From: Bacteroidales bacterium
Lineage (GTDB): Bacteria; Bacteroidota; Bacteroidia; Bacteroidales; DYOH01
Assembly: GCA_030632545.1 (NCBI GenBank)
Contig: DAOVUO010000068.1
Span: 1-9,129, forward strand
Reading direction: 5' to 3'
Length of the DNA: 9,129 bases
Part shown: piece after piece, positions 1 through 6,620 of the stretch
Layout of the letters: every line of letters starts with the position of its first letter
Position numbering within the stretch: position 1 is the first letter of the stretch
Translations under genes and position numbers: made by a program
Notes under the pieces: generated by a model
The model's database searches: none
Seen by the model: only the letters and a program-made list of their open reading frames with translations
Told to the model about the DNA's origin: nothing

Positions 1-698
1 AAGGAATGTATTTCGAATCCTCTATTCCTCAGGGCTATGGTGTTGGAAGTTCTGGTGCATTAGTAGCAGCAATATACAAAAACTATGTCCCAAGAAATCA
101 CTTTAAAAGAGCGATACTAGAAAGTGAACAAATTAATGAAATTAAAACTCAACTTGCAAAATTAGAAAGCTATTTTCATGGCACAAGTTCTGGACTAGAC
201 CCACTTAATTCTTATCTTAAACAACCAGTTTTAATAAAAGAACAAAAGCATATAGAATTAGTGGAAATTCCTAGAAAAGACTTTAACGAAAATGAAGCTA
301 TTTTTCTGATTAACTCAGGAAAAGCTGGAATTACAGAACCTTTGGTTAATTATTTTATGGAAAGTTGCCAAAACGATAAATACCAAAAAGTTATTACAGA
401 TGAATATATGCCTCTAAATAATATTTGTATAGACTCAATTTTGGATGGCAATAGCTCAACTTTTTTTAATAATCTAAAAGAGCTCTCCAACTATCAAATA
501 AAATATTTTAATCCAATGATTCCTCACTCAATTCAAAACTTATGGAAAGAGGGTTTAGATAAAAATAACTTCACTTTAAAATTATGTGGCTCTGGCGGTG
601 GAGGATTTATCTTAGGTTTCACACAAGATTTTAGAAACTTAAAAAAAGAATTTGAAGCAAAAAATATTATGGCAATTCCGGTTTACCACAAAGCTTAA
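1..698 (+). CDS. Mevalonate kinase (GHMP kinase family), 5'-truncated by the window edge
   Basis: The protein would phosphorylate mevalonate with ATP in the cytoplasm, an early step of the mevalonate route to isopentenyl diphosphate. The reading frame is open to the window edge (in frame from base 3), so the true start lies upstream; the ATG at base 6 falls just before the glycine-rich ATP loop and is not a plausible start. Counting from that ATG, the loop PQGYGVGSSG is at residues 8-17, the HGTSSGLDP segment with the likely catalytic Asp is at 58-66, and the C-terminal GHMP motif LCGSGGGGF is at 193-201. The usual N-terminal ~80-100 residues are missing. The IPQGYGVGSSGALVAAIY wording matches Bacteroidota mevalonate kinases as I remember them. 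Mevalonate-pathway genes could lie upstream; the downstream gene is unrelated. Family membership is secure; the exact substrate (mevalonate rather than another GHMP substrate) is likely but inferred. Confidence 0.85.
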   Translation, partial: GMYFESSIPQGYGVGSSGALVAAIYKNYVPRNHFKRAILESEQINEIKTQLAKLESYFHGTSSGLDPLNSYLKQPVLIKEQKHIELVEIPRKDFNENEAIFLINSGKAGITEPLVNYFMESCQNDKYQKVITDEYMPLNNICIDSILDGNSSTFFNNLKELSNYQIKYFNPMIPHSIQNLWKEGLDKNNFTLKLCGSGGGGFILGFTQDFRNLKKEFEAKNIMAIPVYHKA

Positions 699-837
699 TT
701 TTGTCAGATAAATAATAAACACTAATTTAAGAGCTGAAAAAAAATGAAGTAGACAATAATGAGTTTTTAACTGATACGAACGAATAATTATGATTAGATT
801 TTTTTTAATTGACAAGTTTCGTACAAATTTTAAACAC

Positions 838-1494
838 ATGAAACTACTGGTTTTTATTATCTTCTTATTAACTATCACATTAAGTAGTAAATCACAGAAA
901 TTCAATATTGGATTTAAATCGGGTTATGCATTTCCTATTCTACAACAAATGCAAGGAGCTAACGACAACAACAGCCTAATTTATGTGAGCTATGGAAAAG
1001 GAGTAGTAAACAATTTAAGCATAGAATACCTTATTCTTCCAAATTTATCAATACAATCAAATACCGCCTACCTAATTGGCGATAAACAAATAACAGACAA
1101 GCAATTAGGAATTACAGAATATAAATCAGAACAATTCAGAAGCGATATCAACTTAAGAATTTATCAGCACTTCACTAAATTTAGTTACTACAGTCAATTA
1201 GGAATGATGATTCCATTTACAAGCTATTTTTACCGTACACTTACTCGCGATGAAAAAACCTACTTTACTTTTTTAAAAGGCTATATCATGCCTGCATTTA
1301 CTGCAACAACAGGAGTAAGTAGATACGTAAACAATTATCTTAAATTAGGTATTGAAATTCAGATAATAGCTCAACGAGTAAGAATAAAAGAACTAACAAT
1401 TGATGGAAAAAAAATAACTTATCCCTTTAATCAAACCTACGAGCTTCCTTTTAGTAGTCTTAGCACACAATTTAATCTAAATTATAGTTTCTGA
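838..1494 (+). CDS. Secreted protein, probable small outer-membrane beta-barrel, function unknown
   Basis: This encodes 218 residues. I chose the ATG at 838 over the ATG at 790 because it opens directly onto a signal peptide (MKLLVFIIFLLTITLSSKSQ, likely cut near the final S-Q), whereas the longer version puts 16 extra residues in front of it. The mature part begins with NIGFKSGYAFP, a pattern frequent at the first strand of Bacteroidota outer-membrane barrels. It continues with alternating polar and hydrophobic stretches rich in Y, S, T and N, and ends NLNYSF, with the terminal aromatic residue typical of barrel proteins inserted by the BAM machinery. No enzyme motif, lipobox cysteine or OmpA-type peptidoglycan-binding domain is visible. 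It starts 139 bases after the mevalonate kinase gene, so it is probably transcribed separately, and it converges on trhA. The barrel assignment rests on general features only; no specific family was recognised. Confidence 0.7.
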   Translation: MKLLVFIIFLLTITLSSKSQKFNIGFKSGYAFPILQQMQGANDNNSLIYVSYGKGVVNNLSIEYLILPNLSIQSNTAYLIGDKQITDKQLGITEYKSEQFRSDINLRIYQHFTKFSYYSQLGMMIPFTSYFYRTLTRDEKTYFTFLKGYIMPAFTATTGVSRYVNNYLKLGIEIQIIAQRVRIKELTIDGKKITYPFNQTYELPFSSLSTQFNLNYSF

Positions 1495-1610
1495 TTCTTT
1501 ACGAACTTTAACAAGCCCAAAATAAGCGTTTCAGGCTAATTTAAAATCATTTTATAGCTCATAAAGTAGAAACTAATACCATTATAAAATCTCAACTACT
1601 GGTATATATC

Positions 1611-2255
1611 CTAAACATACAGTAGAATAGCAAAAAAATGTGAAATACTACCACCTAAAACAAATAAATGGAAAATAGGATGTGCAAAAGGTAAATCTTT
1701 CCACAAATAAAAAATAACGCCTAAAGAATAACTAAGCCCACCAATTGATAACCAAATTAATCCTTCTAAACTTAGACTTGCAATAAGAGGTTTTAGTGCA
1801 ATTACAATTATCCATCCCATTAAAAGATAAATTACAGCAGAAATTGATCTAAACTTTACAGAATAGAAAAACATTTTATATATAATTCCAATAATTGCCA
1901 ATCCCCAAATAATTCCAAAAATTGTCCATCCCCAGCCTCCACGTAAAGTTACTAAGGTAAAAGGCGTATAAGTTCCTGCAATAAGTATATAAATTGCTGA
2001 ATGGTCTAACTTATTCAATTTTATTTTTCGACTTGGCTCTCTGGTGCTATGATACAGCGTTGAAGCCAAATATAACAGGACTAATGAAGCCCCAAAAATA
2101 CTAAAACTTACTATTTTCCATGCATCACCTTCTTTACTAGAAAACACAACCAACAAAACCAGTGCCGCTACACTAAGTGCTAAACCAATACCATGAGTAA
2201 TTACATTGGCAATTTCTTCTCTCACTACTTGAGCTTTTGTTTTAATACTTGTCAT
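1611..2255 (-). CDS. trhA: Hemolysin III / TrhA (PAQR-type) family integral membrane protein
   Basis: A 214-residue membrane protein with about seven hydrophobic helices, the standard size and layout of the bacterial hemolysin III branch of the PAQR superfamily. The family's polar signature is complete: E14-x-x-N17-x-x-x-H21 before helix 1, S65-x-x-x-H69 (STLYHS), D84-H85 followed by AGTYTPF, and H192-x-x-x-H196 (HPIFH) near the last helix. In PAQR relatives the Ser, Asp and three His of these motifs form a metal-bound, hydrolase-like site in the membrane. Bacterial members (YqfA/YplQ, renamed TrhA) have been linked to membrane fluidity and lipid homeostasis; the hemolysin name comes from one Bacillus cereus protein and should not be read as a toxin call. 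The ATG at 2255 has no Shine-Dalgarno. It lies 216 bases downstream of the LRR gene on the same strand, probably too far for tight coupling. I see no clear promoter in that gap. Confidence 0.92.
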   Translation of the reverse strand: MTSIKTKAQVVREEIANVITHGIGLALSVAALVLLVVFSSKEGDAWKIVSFSIFGASLVLLYLASTLYHSTREPSRKIKLNKLDHSAIYILIAGTYTPFTLVTLRGGWGWTIFGIIWGLAIIGIIYKMFFYSVKFRSISAVIYLLMGWIIVIALKPLIASLSLEGLIWLSIGGLSYSLGVIFYLWKDLPFAHPIFHLFVLGGSISHFFAILLYV

Positions 2256-2471
2256 ACTAATTTTACTTTAAATTACGAATCCATTATAAATAACTTCCAG
2301 CTACATATATAAGTACTGTCATTTTAAGACAATAACAAAAAAACAGAAAGTACCTATGCATAATTAAACGCAAATAAAAGAAAAAGAGTATTCAAATACA
2401 AATTTTTCGACTAAAAAGTTCAAATGTTCGATAGGCAGCCGATTGCTTAATTCCAAGATTGGAAATCAGCG
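2256..2471. other. Intergenic region between the LRR gene and trhA
   Basis: A 216-base AT-rich gap between two minus-strand genes. It should hold the end of the LRR transcript and the trhA promoter, but neither is clear. No exact TAnnTTTG box was found on the minus strand; the closest is AACATTTG (plus-strand CAAATGTT, 2421-2428), which lacks the first T. A short inverted repeat TTCCAA-GA-TTGGAA (2451-2464) directly after the LRR stop has only a 2-base loop and no T tract, so it is not a convincing terminator. No open frame of note. Confidence 0.4.
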
Positions 2472-3815
2472 TCATAACGCAACTTTAGCACTTCCAAATA
2501 TTGATTTCGCTTTTTTCTTCTGAGATGAGTATAATTGATTTTTAGATAAATTTATAAATTGTAAATTCTTGAATCTATTATATTCTTTCGGTATTAGCAT
2601 AATTTTATTTCTACTTAAATCTAGTATTTCGAGTTTTTGAGCACGCACAATATCGCCTGATAATCCCAATATTTTATTAGATGATAAATCCAAAACTCGC
2701 AAATTTTCAAAATTTCCCTTGATGTATTTAAACTCTTTAATCCCATTATGACTTAAATTCAAATCTTCGAGAGAAACTATAGAGCCTAGGATAGAAGGGA
2801 AATTACCAAACCAATTATACGATAAATCCAATGATTGTAAACCAATTAATTCAACAGCAGACTTGGGGAAAGAAGATAGTTGATTGTGATTTAGATTAAT
2901 AGAATTTAATTGCTTAAACGCACCAATATCAGATGGCAAACTACGTAAATTATTATTTTGCAGCTCAATCTCAGTTAAATTAATCAATTTAGAAAAACTA
3001 GCAGGCAATTTACTCAATTTATTATTCTGCAAATGAATACTTTTAAGTAAATTTAGATTCCCAATATCAGCAGGCAAACTTGTTAATTGATTAGATTCCA
3101 AATTAAGATAAACGAGCTGAGTTAAATTACTAAAACTTGCTGGTAATACTTTTAAATTATTTTTCCCAGCAGAAAATTCAGGTAAATTATTTAAGCTTCC
3201 TATATCACTTGGCAAATTTCGTAACTGATTATCAAAAAGCTTAAGTGCTTTTAATTTATTTAATGCGCCAATTGTAGAAGGAAACTGACTGACTTTATTT
3301 TTCTCAATACTAAAATATTCTAAATTAGTCAAATTGAGCAAACTATCACTTATATTAGTAATTTGATTCCATCCAAGCTCAAGCTTCACAAGCTTTGTAC
3401 AATTCCCAACCTGATTTGAAAGTTGAGTAATTCTATTGTTAAAAACATCTAAATCTACCAAAAATATGAGTTTACCAATTCCATCAGGAATTTCCATCAA
3501 TTGATTTTCTGCAAATTTAATTACCTGAAGATTGGTGAAATTCCACAAAAAATCAGGAAAATAGCTAATTTTATTACCCGATAGATTTAATTCCTGTAGA
3601 TTTATAAATTTAGACAATTCCTCGGGAACTTTCAACAAATTTTGATAACTCAAATCGAGCTTATAAACCCTTTTGGGACTAACTAATGCCTCCTCCACAG
3701 ATTTATAGGTTTTTGCCCTTGACAATTGCTTTGCACTACGCAATTTTGATTGAGCTAAAATAGAATTTGAAAATAGAGTGACTAGAAAAATAATAATAAT
3801 TAACTTAAACTTCAT
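2472..3815 (-). CDS. Secreted leucine-rich-repeat protein
   Basis: A 447-residue protein. I place the start at the ATG ending at 3815, which opens straight onto a signal peptide (MKFKLIIIIFLVTLFSNSILAQ, probable cut around A21-Q22); an upstream in-frame GTG at 3827 would only add four residues. After a short linker come sixteen complete 23-residue leucine-rich repeats with no insertions or deletions (residues 49-416), then a seventeenth partial repeat and a basic tail with three lysines. The consensus is NLxxLxLxxNxLxxLPxxIGxLx. The Asn at repeat position 10 is present in 16 of 17 repeats, and the Pro at position 16 in 12 of 16. Such proteins fold as a curved solenoid and bind other proteins. 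There is no lipobox cysteine, membrane anchor, catalytic domain or recognisable type IX secretion tail, so it is probably periplasmic or released. The ligand is unknown. The gene is divergent from pepA and has its own promoter candidate. Confidence 0.88.
   Translation of the reverse strand: MKFKLIIIIFLVTLFSNSILAQSKLRSAKQLSRAKTYKSVEEALVSPKRVYKLDLSYQNLLKVPEELSKFINLQELNLSGNKISYFPDFLWNFTNLQVIKFAENQLMEIPDGIGKLIFLVDLDVFNNRITQLSNQVGNCTKLVKLELGWNQITNISDSLLNLTNLEYFSIEKNKVSQFPSTIGALNKLKALKLFDNQLRNLPSDIGSLNNLPEFSAGKNNLKVLPASFSNLTQLVYLNLESNQLTSLPADIGNLNLLKSIHLQNNKLSKLPASFSKLINLTEIELQNNNLRSLPSDIGAFKQLNSINLNHNQLSSFPKSAVELIGLQSLDLSYNWFGNFPSILGSIVSLEDLNLSHNGIKEFKYIKGNFENLRVLDLSSNKILGLSGDIVRAQKLEILDLSRNKIMLIPKEYNRFKNLQFINLSKNQLYSSQKKKAKSIFGSAKVAL
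2913..3257 (-). repeat. 138-bp tandem super-repeat inside the LRR gene
   Basis: LRR units 7-11 (residues 187-301) alternate between two versions: one ending LPSDIG or LPADIG, the other ending LPASFS. The pairing is visible in the DNA. The blocks ccaatatcagatggcaaa (2923), ccaatatcagcaggcaaa (3061) and cctatatcacttggcaaa (3199) are exactly 138 bp apart, and the intervening aaaactagcaggcaa (2994) and aaaacttgctggtaa (3132) are also 138 bp apart. This suggests that the middle of the solenoid grew by duplication of a two-repeat, 46-codon unit. Units outside this block do not show the alternation. Confidence 0.8.
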
Positions 3816-3870
3816 AAAAATAAACACTTATATTAAAATATAACTAAATAATTTGAAAAAAATTATGATG

Positions 3871-3901
3871 CAAAAATGAAAAAAATGAAAGAGTCGACAA
3901 A
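3871..3901 (-). promoter_or_regulatory. Candidate Bacteroidota -33/-7 promoter for the LRR gene
   Basis: On the minus strand TTTG (plus-strand CAAA, 3898-3901) is followed after exactly 19 bases by CATTTTTG (plus-strand CAAAAATG, 3871-3878). This fits the Bacteroidota consensus TTTG-N19..21-TAnnTTTG with one mismatch (C for the first T). The predicted transcription start near 3865 would leave a leader of about 50 bases before the ATG at 3815. The region is A/T rich, so chance matches are possible. Confidence 0.5.
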
Positions 3902-3938
3902 ATATGTTTTTTAAAATGCAATTTATAATTGTAAAAGA

Positions 3939-3969
3939 TTTACTCAAATGGTTTTAATTCCTAACTTTG
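3939..3969 (+). promoter_or_regulatory. Candidate Bacteroidota promoter for the pepA-pdxA-maeB cluster
   Basis: TAACTTTG at 3962-3969 is an exact match to the Bacteroidota -7 box TAnnTTTG. Nineteen bases upstream is TTTA (3939-3942), a one-base variant of the -33 box. The start site would be near 3976, giving a leader of about 107 bases before the pepA ATG at 4083. A weaker TAAGTTTT at 4060-4067 is closer to the gene but has no -33 partner that I could see. Confidence 0.5.
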
Positions 3970-4082
3970 TTCCTAAAATAAAAAAGTTAAAACTACTTAG
4001 ATGTAATTTTACTTAAAAAAAACATACATGAGTAGGTGACTTAAATCATAATTATTGTCTAAGTTTTAATAAAATCAATCAA

Positions 4083-5507
4083 ATGAATTTAAACATATCT
4101 TTTGTAAATGAATTTAAGGATAAGCAATCAACTGTTTATCTAGTAAAAGAATCAGACTCATTAAAAAACGAACTTACTAAACAAGAATTTAATTATTTAA
4201 ATAGTCAAATAGAAAACAAGCAAAAACTAATTAATGTAAATCGTTTTGACCAGCAACTGTATATTTTACTCATAGAAGAAAAACCAGAACTTTATCAAAC
4301 AGTAGAAAAGCTAAGAATACAAGCAAATAATCTACTCAAATCTATTAATCAAGCTAGTTTAAAAAGTATTAGTATTTCAAATTTCACAAATGATAATAAT
4401 CACACAAAAGCATGTATTGATGGTTTGGCATTAGGGAATTACCAATTTTTAAAATACTTTTCTAAAAAGGAGAATAACAGTCTAACAGAAATTCAAATTT
4501 TAACTTCTGAATTTACAGAAAAGGAAAAAACACTCATAGTTTCCACTTTAGAAGGCGTATATTGGGCTAGAGATTTAGTTAACGAACCCTACTCTTACTT
4601 AAATGCAATAAAATTATCTGAAGAAATTCAGGAAAAATCAAAAATTGCAGGATACAATGTAGAAGTAATTGATAAAAAACAAATTGAAGCTCTAAAAATG
4701 GGCGGTTTACTAGCTGTAAACAAAGGTAGCATAGACCCACCAACATTTACGATTATAAGTTACAAACATCCCGAAGCCACAAACACAAAGCCAGTTATTT
4801 TAGTTGGCAAAGGAGTAGTTTTTGATACTGGTGGTTTAAGTTTAAAACCAACACCCAATAGCATGGATATAATGAAAGTTGATATGGGTGGTGCTGCTGT
4901 TGTTGCCGGTGCAATTTATTCATTAGCTAAAGCAAAAGTAAAAATTAATATCATAGGTCTAATACCAGCAACAGATAATAGGCCTGGTTTAAATGCTTAT
5001 GCGCCTGGTGATGTAGTTAAAATGTATAATGGAAAAACTGTAGAAGTATTAAATACTGATGCCGAAGGACGTATGATTTTAGCTGATGCTCTTTCTTACG
5101 CAGAAAAATACAATCCCGAACTTGTAATTGATTTAGCCACACTTACAGGTGCTGCTATGAGAGCTGTAGGTAAAGAAGCCATTGCTGCTATGCGTACATG
5201 TTCCGATAAAATATTTAATCAACTTAAGGACAGCGGATTTTCAACTTATGAACGCCTTGTTGAATTTCCTCTTTGGGAGGAGTATGGCGAACTAATAAAA
5301 TCGGATATTGCCGATATGAAAAATTTAGGTGGCGCAGATGCAGGAGCTATAACTGCTGGTAAATTCTTAGAACATTTTACAAATTATCCGTGGGTGCATT
5401 TAGATATAGCTGGTACAGCCCACGTTCCTGCCCCAGATTCATACCGAGGGAAAAATGGAACTGGATCAGGAGTTAGATTACTCGTTGACTTTTTATCAAA
5501 ATATTAA
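4083..5507 (+). CDS. pepA: Leucyl aminopeptidase, M17 family
   Basis: A cytosolic two-metal aminopeptidase that removes N-terminal residues such as leucine from peptides during protein turnover; family members are hexamers. It has 474 residues, close to the usual 480-500. The divergent N-terminal domain (about 1-150) is followed by the conserved catalytic domain. All expected site residues are present: metal ligands K243 (VGKG), D248 (FDTGG), D267 (KVDMGG), D326 and E328 of the family signature NTDAEGR, with catalytic K255 (LSLKP) and R330. The N-terminal domain shows no feature suggesting the DNA-binding role known for E. coli PepA, and I would not assume it. The ATG at 4083 has an A/T-rich upstream without Shine-Dalgarno, as for the other genes here. 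It is the first gene of a three-gene cluster, with pdxA starting 10 bases after its stop. The family is certain; the symbol is by analogy. Confidence 0.95.
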   Translation: MNLNISFVNEFKDKQSTVYLVKESDSLKNELTKQEFNYLNSQIENKQKLINVNRFDQQLYILLIEEKPELYQTVEKLRIQANNLLKSINQASLKSISISNFTNDNNHTKACIDGLALGNYQFLKYFSKKENNSLTEIQILTSEFTEKEKTLIVSTLEGVYWARDLVNEPYSYLNAIKLSEEIQEKSKIAGYNVEVIDKKQIEALKMGGLLAVNKGSIDPPTFTIISYKHPEATNTKPVILVGKGVVFDTGGLSLKPTPNSMDIMKVDMGGAAVVAGAIYSLAKAKVKINIIGLIPATDNRPGLNAYAPGDVVKMYNGKTVEVLNTDAEGRMILADALSYAEKYNPELVIDLATLTGAAMRAVGKEAIAAMRTCSDKIFNQLKDSGFSTYERLVEFPLWEEYGELIKSDIADMKNLGGADAGAITAGKFLEHFTNYPWVHLDIAGTAHVPAPDSYRGKNGTGSGVRLLVDFLSKY

Positions 5508-5517
5508 ATTTAGAAAA

Positions 5518-6585
5518 ATGCAAAATAAAATACGCATTGGTATTTCACAAGGTGATATTAATGGAATTGGTTACGAAGTTATAATTAAAGCACTTCAAGA
5601 CAACCGAATTACAGAAATATGTGTGCCAATTGTTTATGGATCACCAAAAATTGCCGCTTATCACAGAAAAGCTCTAAATATTAACAACTTCAATTTTAAT
5701 ACAATTAGAAAAGCGGAAGATGCCAATACCAAAAGAGCTAATATCATTAATTGTAATGATGATAATGTACGAGTTGAATTAGGAAAATCAACAAAAGAAT
5801 CGGGTTATGCTGCATTTGAAGCACTTGAACATGCAACAAAAGACTTATTATCAGGCCAAATAGATATTATTGTTACAGCTCCTATAAACAAAGCAAATAT
5901 ACAATCAAAAGAATTTAACTTCCCTGGCCATACCGAATATTTTGAGGAAAATGCTGGCGAAGGCGAAGCTCTTATGCTTATGCTTGGCGAAAAATTACGT
6001 GTAGGAGTAGTTACTGGACATATTCCATTAAAAAAAGTGTCAGAAGACCTAAGCTCTGAGCTTATATTAAAAAAACTTCGAATATTAAATCAAAGCTTAA
6101 TACAAGACTTCGGAATTAGAAAACCTCAGATTGCTGTGCTAGGATTAAATCCTCATGCAGGCGACAATGGTTTGCTCGGAATGGAAGAAATCGAAATTAT
6201 AATTCCAGCAATTGAATCAGCAAGAAAAGAAAAAATAATGGCACTTGGCCCTTATCCTGCTGATGGACTATTTGGCTCAAATAGTTTAGACAAATTTGAT
6301 GCTGTTTTAGCTATGTACCACGATCAAGGATTAAGTCCATTTAAAGCATTAGAATTTAATTCTGGAGTTAATTTTACAGCAGGTTTGCCAATAATTAGAA
6401 CATCGCCAGACCATGGCACTGCCTATGATATTGCTGGTAAAAATAAAGCAAGCCACCAATCATTTTTAAAGGCAATTTTTTTAGCATGTGATATATACAA
6501 AAACAGAACAAGCTATTTAGATTTACTGAAAAATGCTATGGATAGTGAGGAAATCAAGAAAAAAATTACGAATATTACTAAGTGA
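5518..6585 (+). CDS. pdxA: 4-hydroxythreonine-4-phosphate dehydrogenase (PdxA)
   Basis: PdxA oxidises 4-phosphohydroxy-L-threonine with NAD; the product decarboxylates to the amino-ketone that PdxJ uses to build pyridoxine phosphate (DXP-dependent vitamin B6 pathway). The frame is open from inside pepA, but the ATG at 5518 is the right start: it gives MQNKIRIGISQGDINGIG, the normal beginning of the family, and 355 residues, a little above the common 330. An ATG at 5455 would add 21 unrelated residues read out of frame through the pepA tail. The metal-binding histidines are H168 (TGHIPL), H213 (NPHAG) and H268 (MYHDQG), matching the three ligands of E. coli PdxA, and the substrate-contacting H138-T139 (PGHTE) is present. 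The N-terminal motif reads GDINGIGYE where the enterobacterial enzyme has GDPAGIGPE, apparently a lineage variant. The stop TGA is followed at once by TAA. Confidence 0.95.
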   Translation: MQNKIRIGISQGDINGIGYEVIIKALQDNRITEICVPIVYGSPKIAAYHRKALNINNFNFNTIRKAEDANTKRANIINCNDDNVRVELGKSTKESGYAAFEALEHATKDLLSGQIDIIVTAPINKANIQSKEFNFPGHTEYFEENAGEGEALMLMLGEKLRVGVVTGHIPLKKVSEDLSSELILKKLRILNQSLIQDFGIRKPQIAVLGLNPHAGDNGLLGMEEIEIIIPAIESARKEKIMALGPYPADGLFGSNSLDKFDAVLAMYHDQGLSPFKALEFNSGVNFTAGLPIIRTSPDHGTAYDIAGKNKASHQSFLKAIFLACDIYKNRTSYLDLLKNAMDSEEIKKKITNITK

Positions 6586-6620
6586 TAACACAAATTTTTA
6601 AATAACTAAATTTATTGAAT

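Noticed and set aside
696..703. TAATTTTG as a -7 box for the beta-barrel gene
   Set aside because: It matches TAnnTTTG but overlaps the kinase stop codon, has no -33 partner 19-21 bases upstream and lies far from the start at 838.
790..837. Upstream ATG for the beta-barrel candidate
   Set aside because: It would place 16 residues including charged ones before a textbook signal peptide that begins at the ATG at 838.
639..905. Minus-strand frame of 88 codons over the kinase end and the following gap
   Set aside because: It overlaps two better-supported plus-strand genes, has low-complexity I/K/N/F composition typical of antisense AT-rich DNA, and no recognisable motif.
1495..1610. Hairpin terminators between the convergent barrel gene and trhA
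   Set aside because: Only short stems are present (AGCC/GGCT around 1513-1537; ATACCA/TGGTAT at 1576-1605), with no T tract, so I cannot support a terminator although one is expected.
1611..2255. Reading the hemolysin III gene as a toxin or virulence factor
   Set aside because: The PAQR-type motifs support a membrane-homeostasis protein widespread in non-pathogens; the name is historical.
2568..3671. CRISPR-like or satellite repeat array
   Set aside because: The regular spacing is 69/138 bp in frame and encodes leucine-rich repeats with heavy sequence divergence; there are no identical repeats with unique spacers.
5455..5517. Possible longer PdxA start overlapping the pepA end
   Set aside because: The 21 extra residues come from pepA coding DNA in another frame and precede the conserved PdxA beginning; ATG 5518 fits the family.
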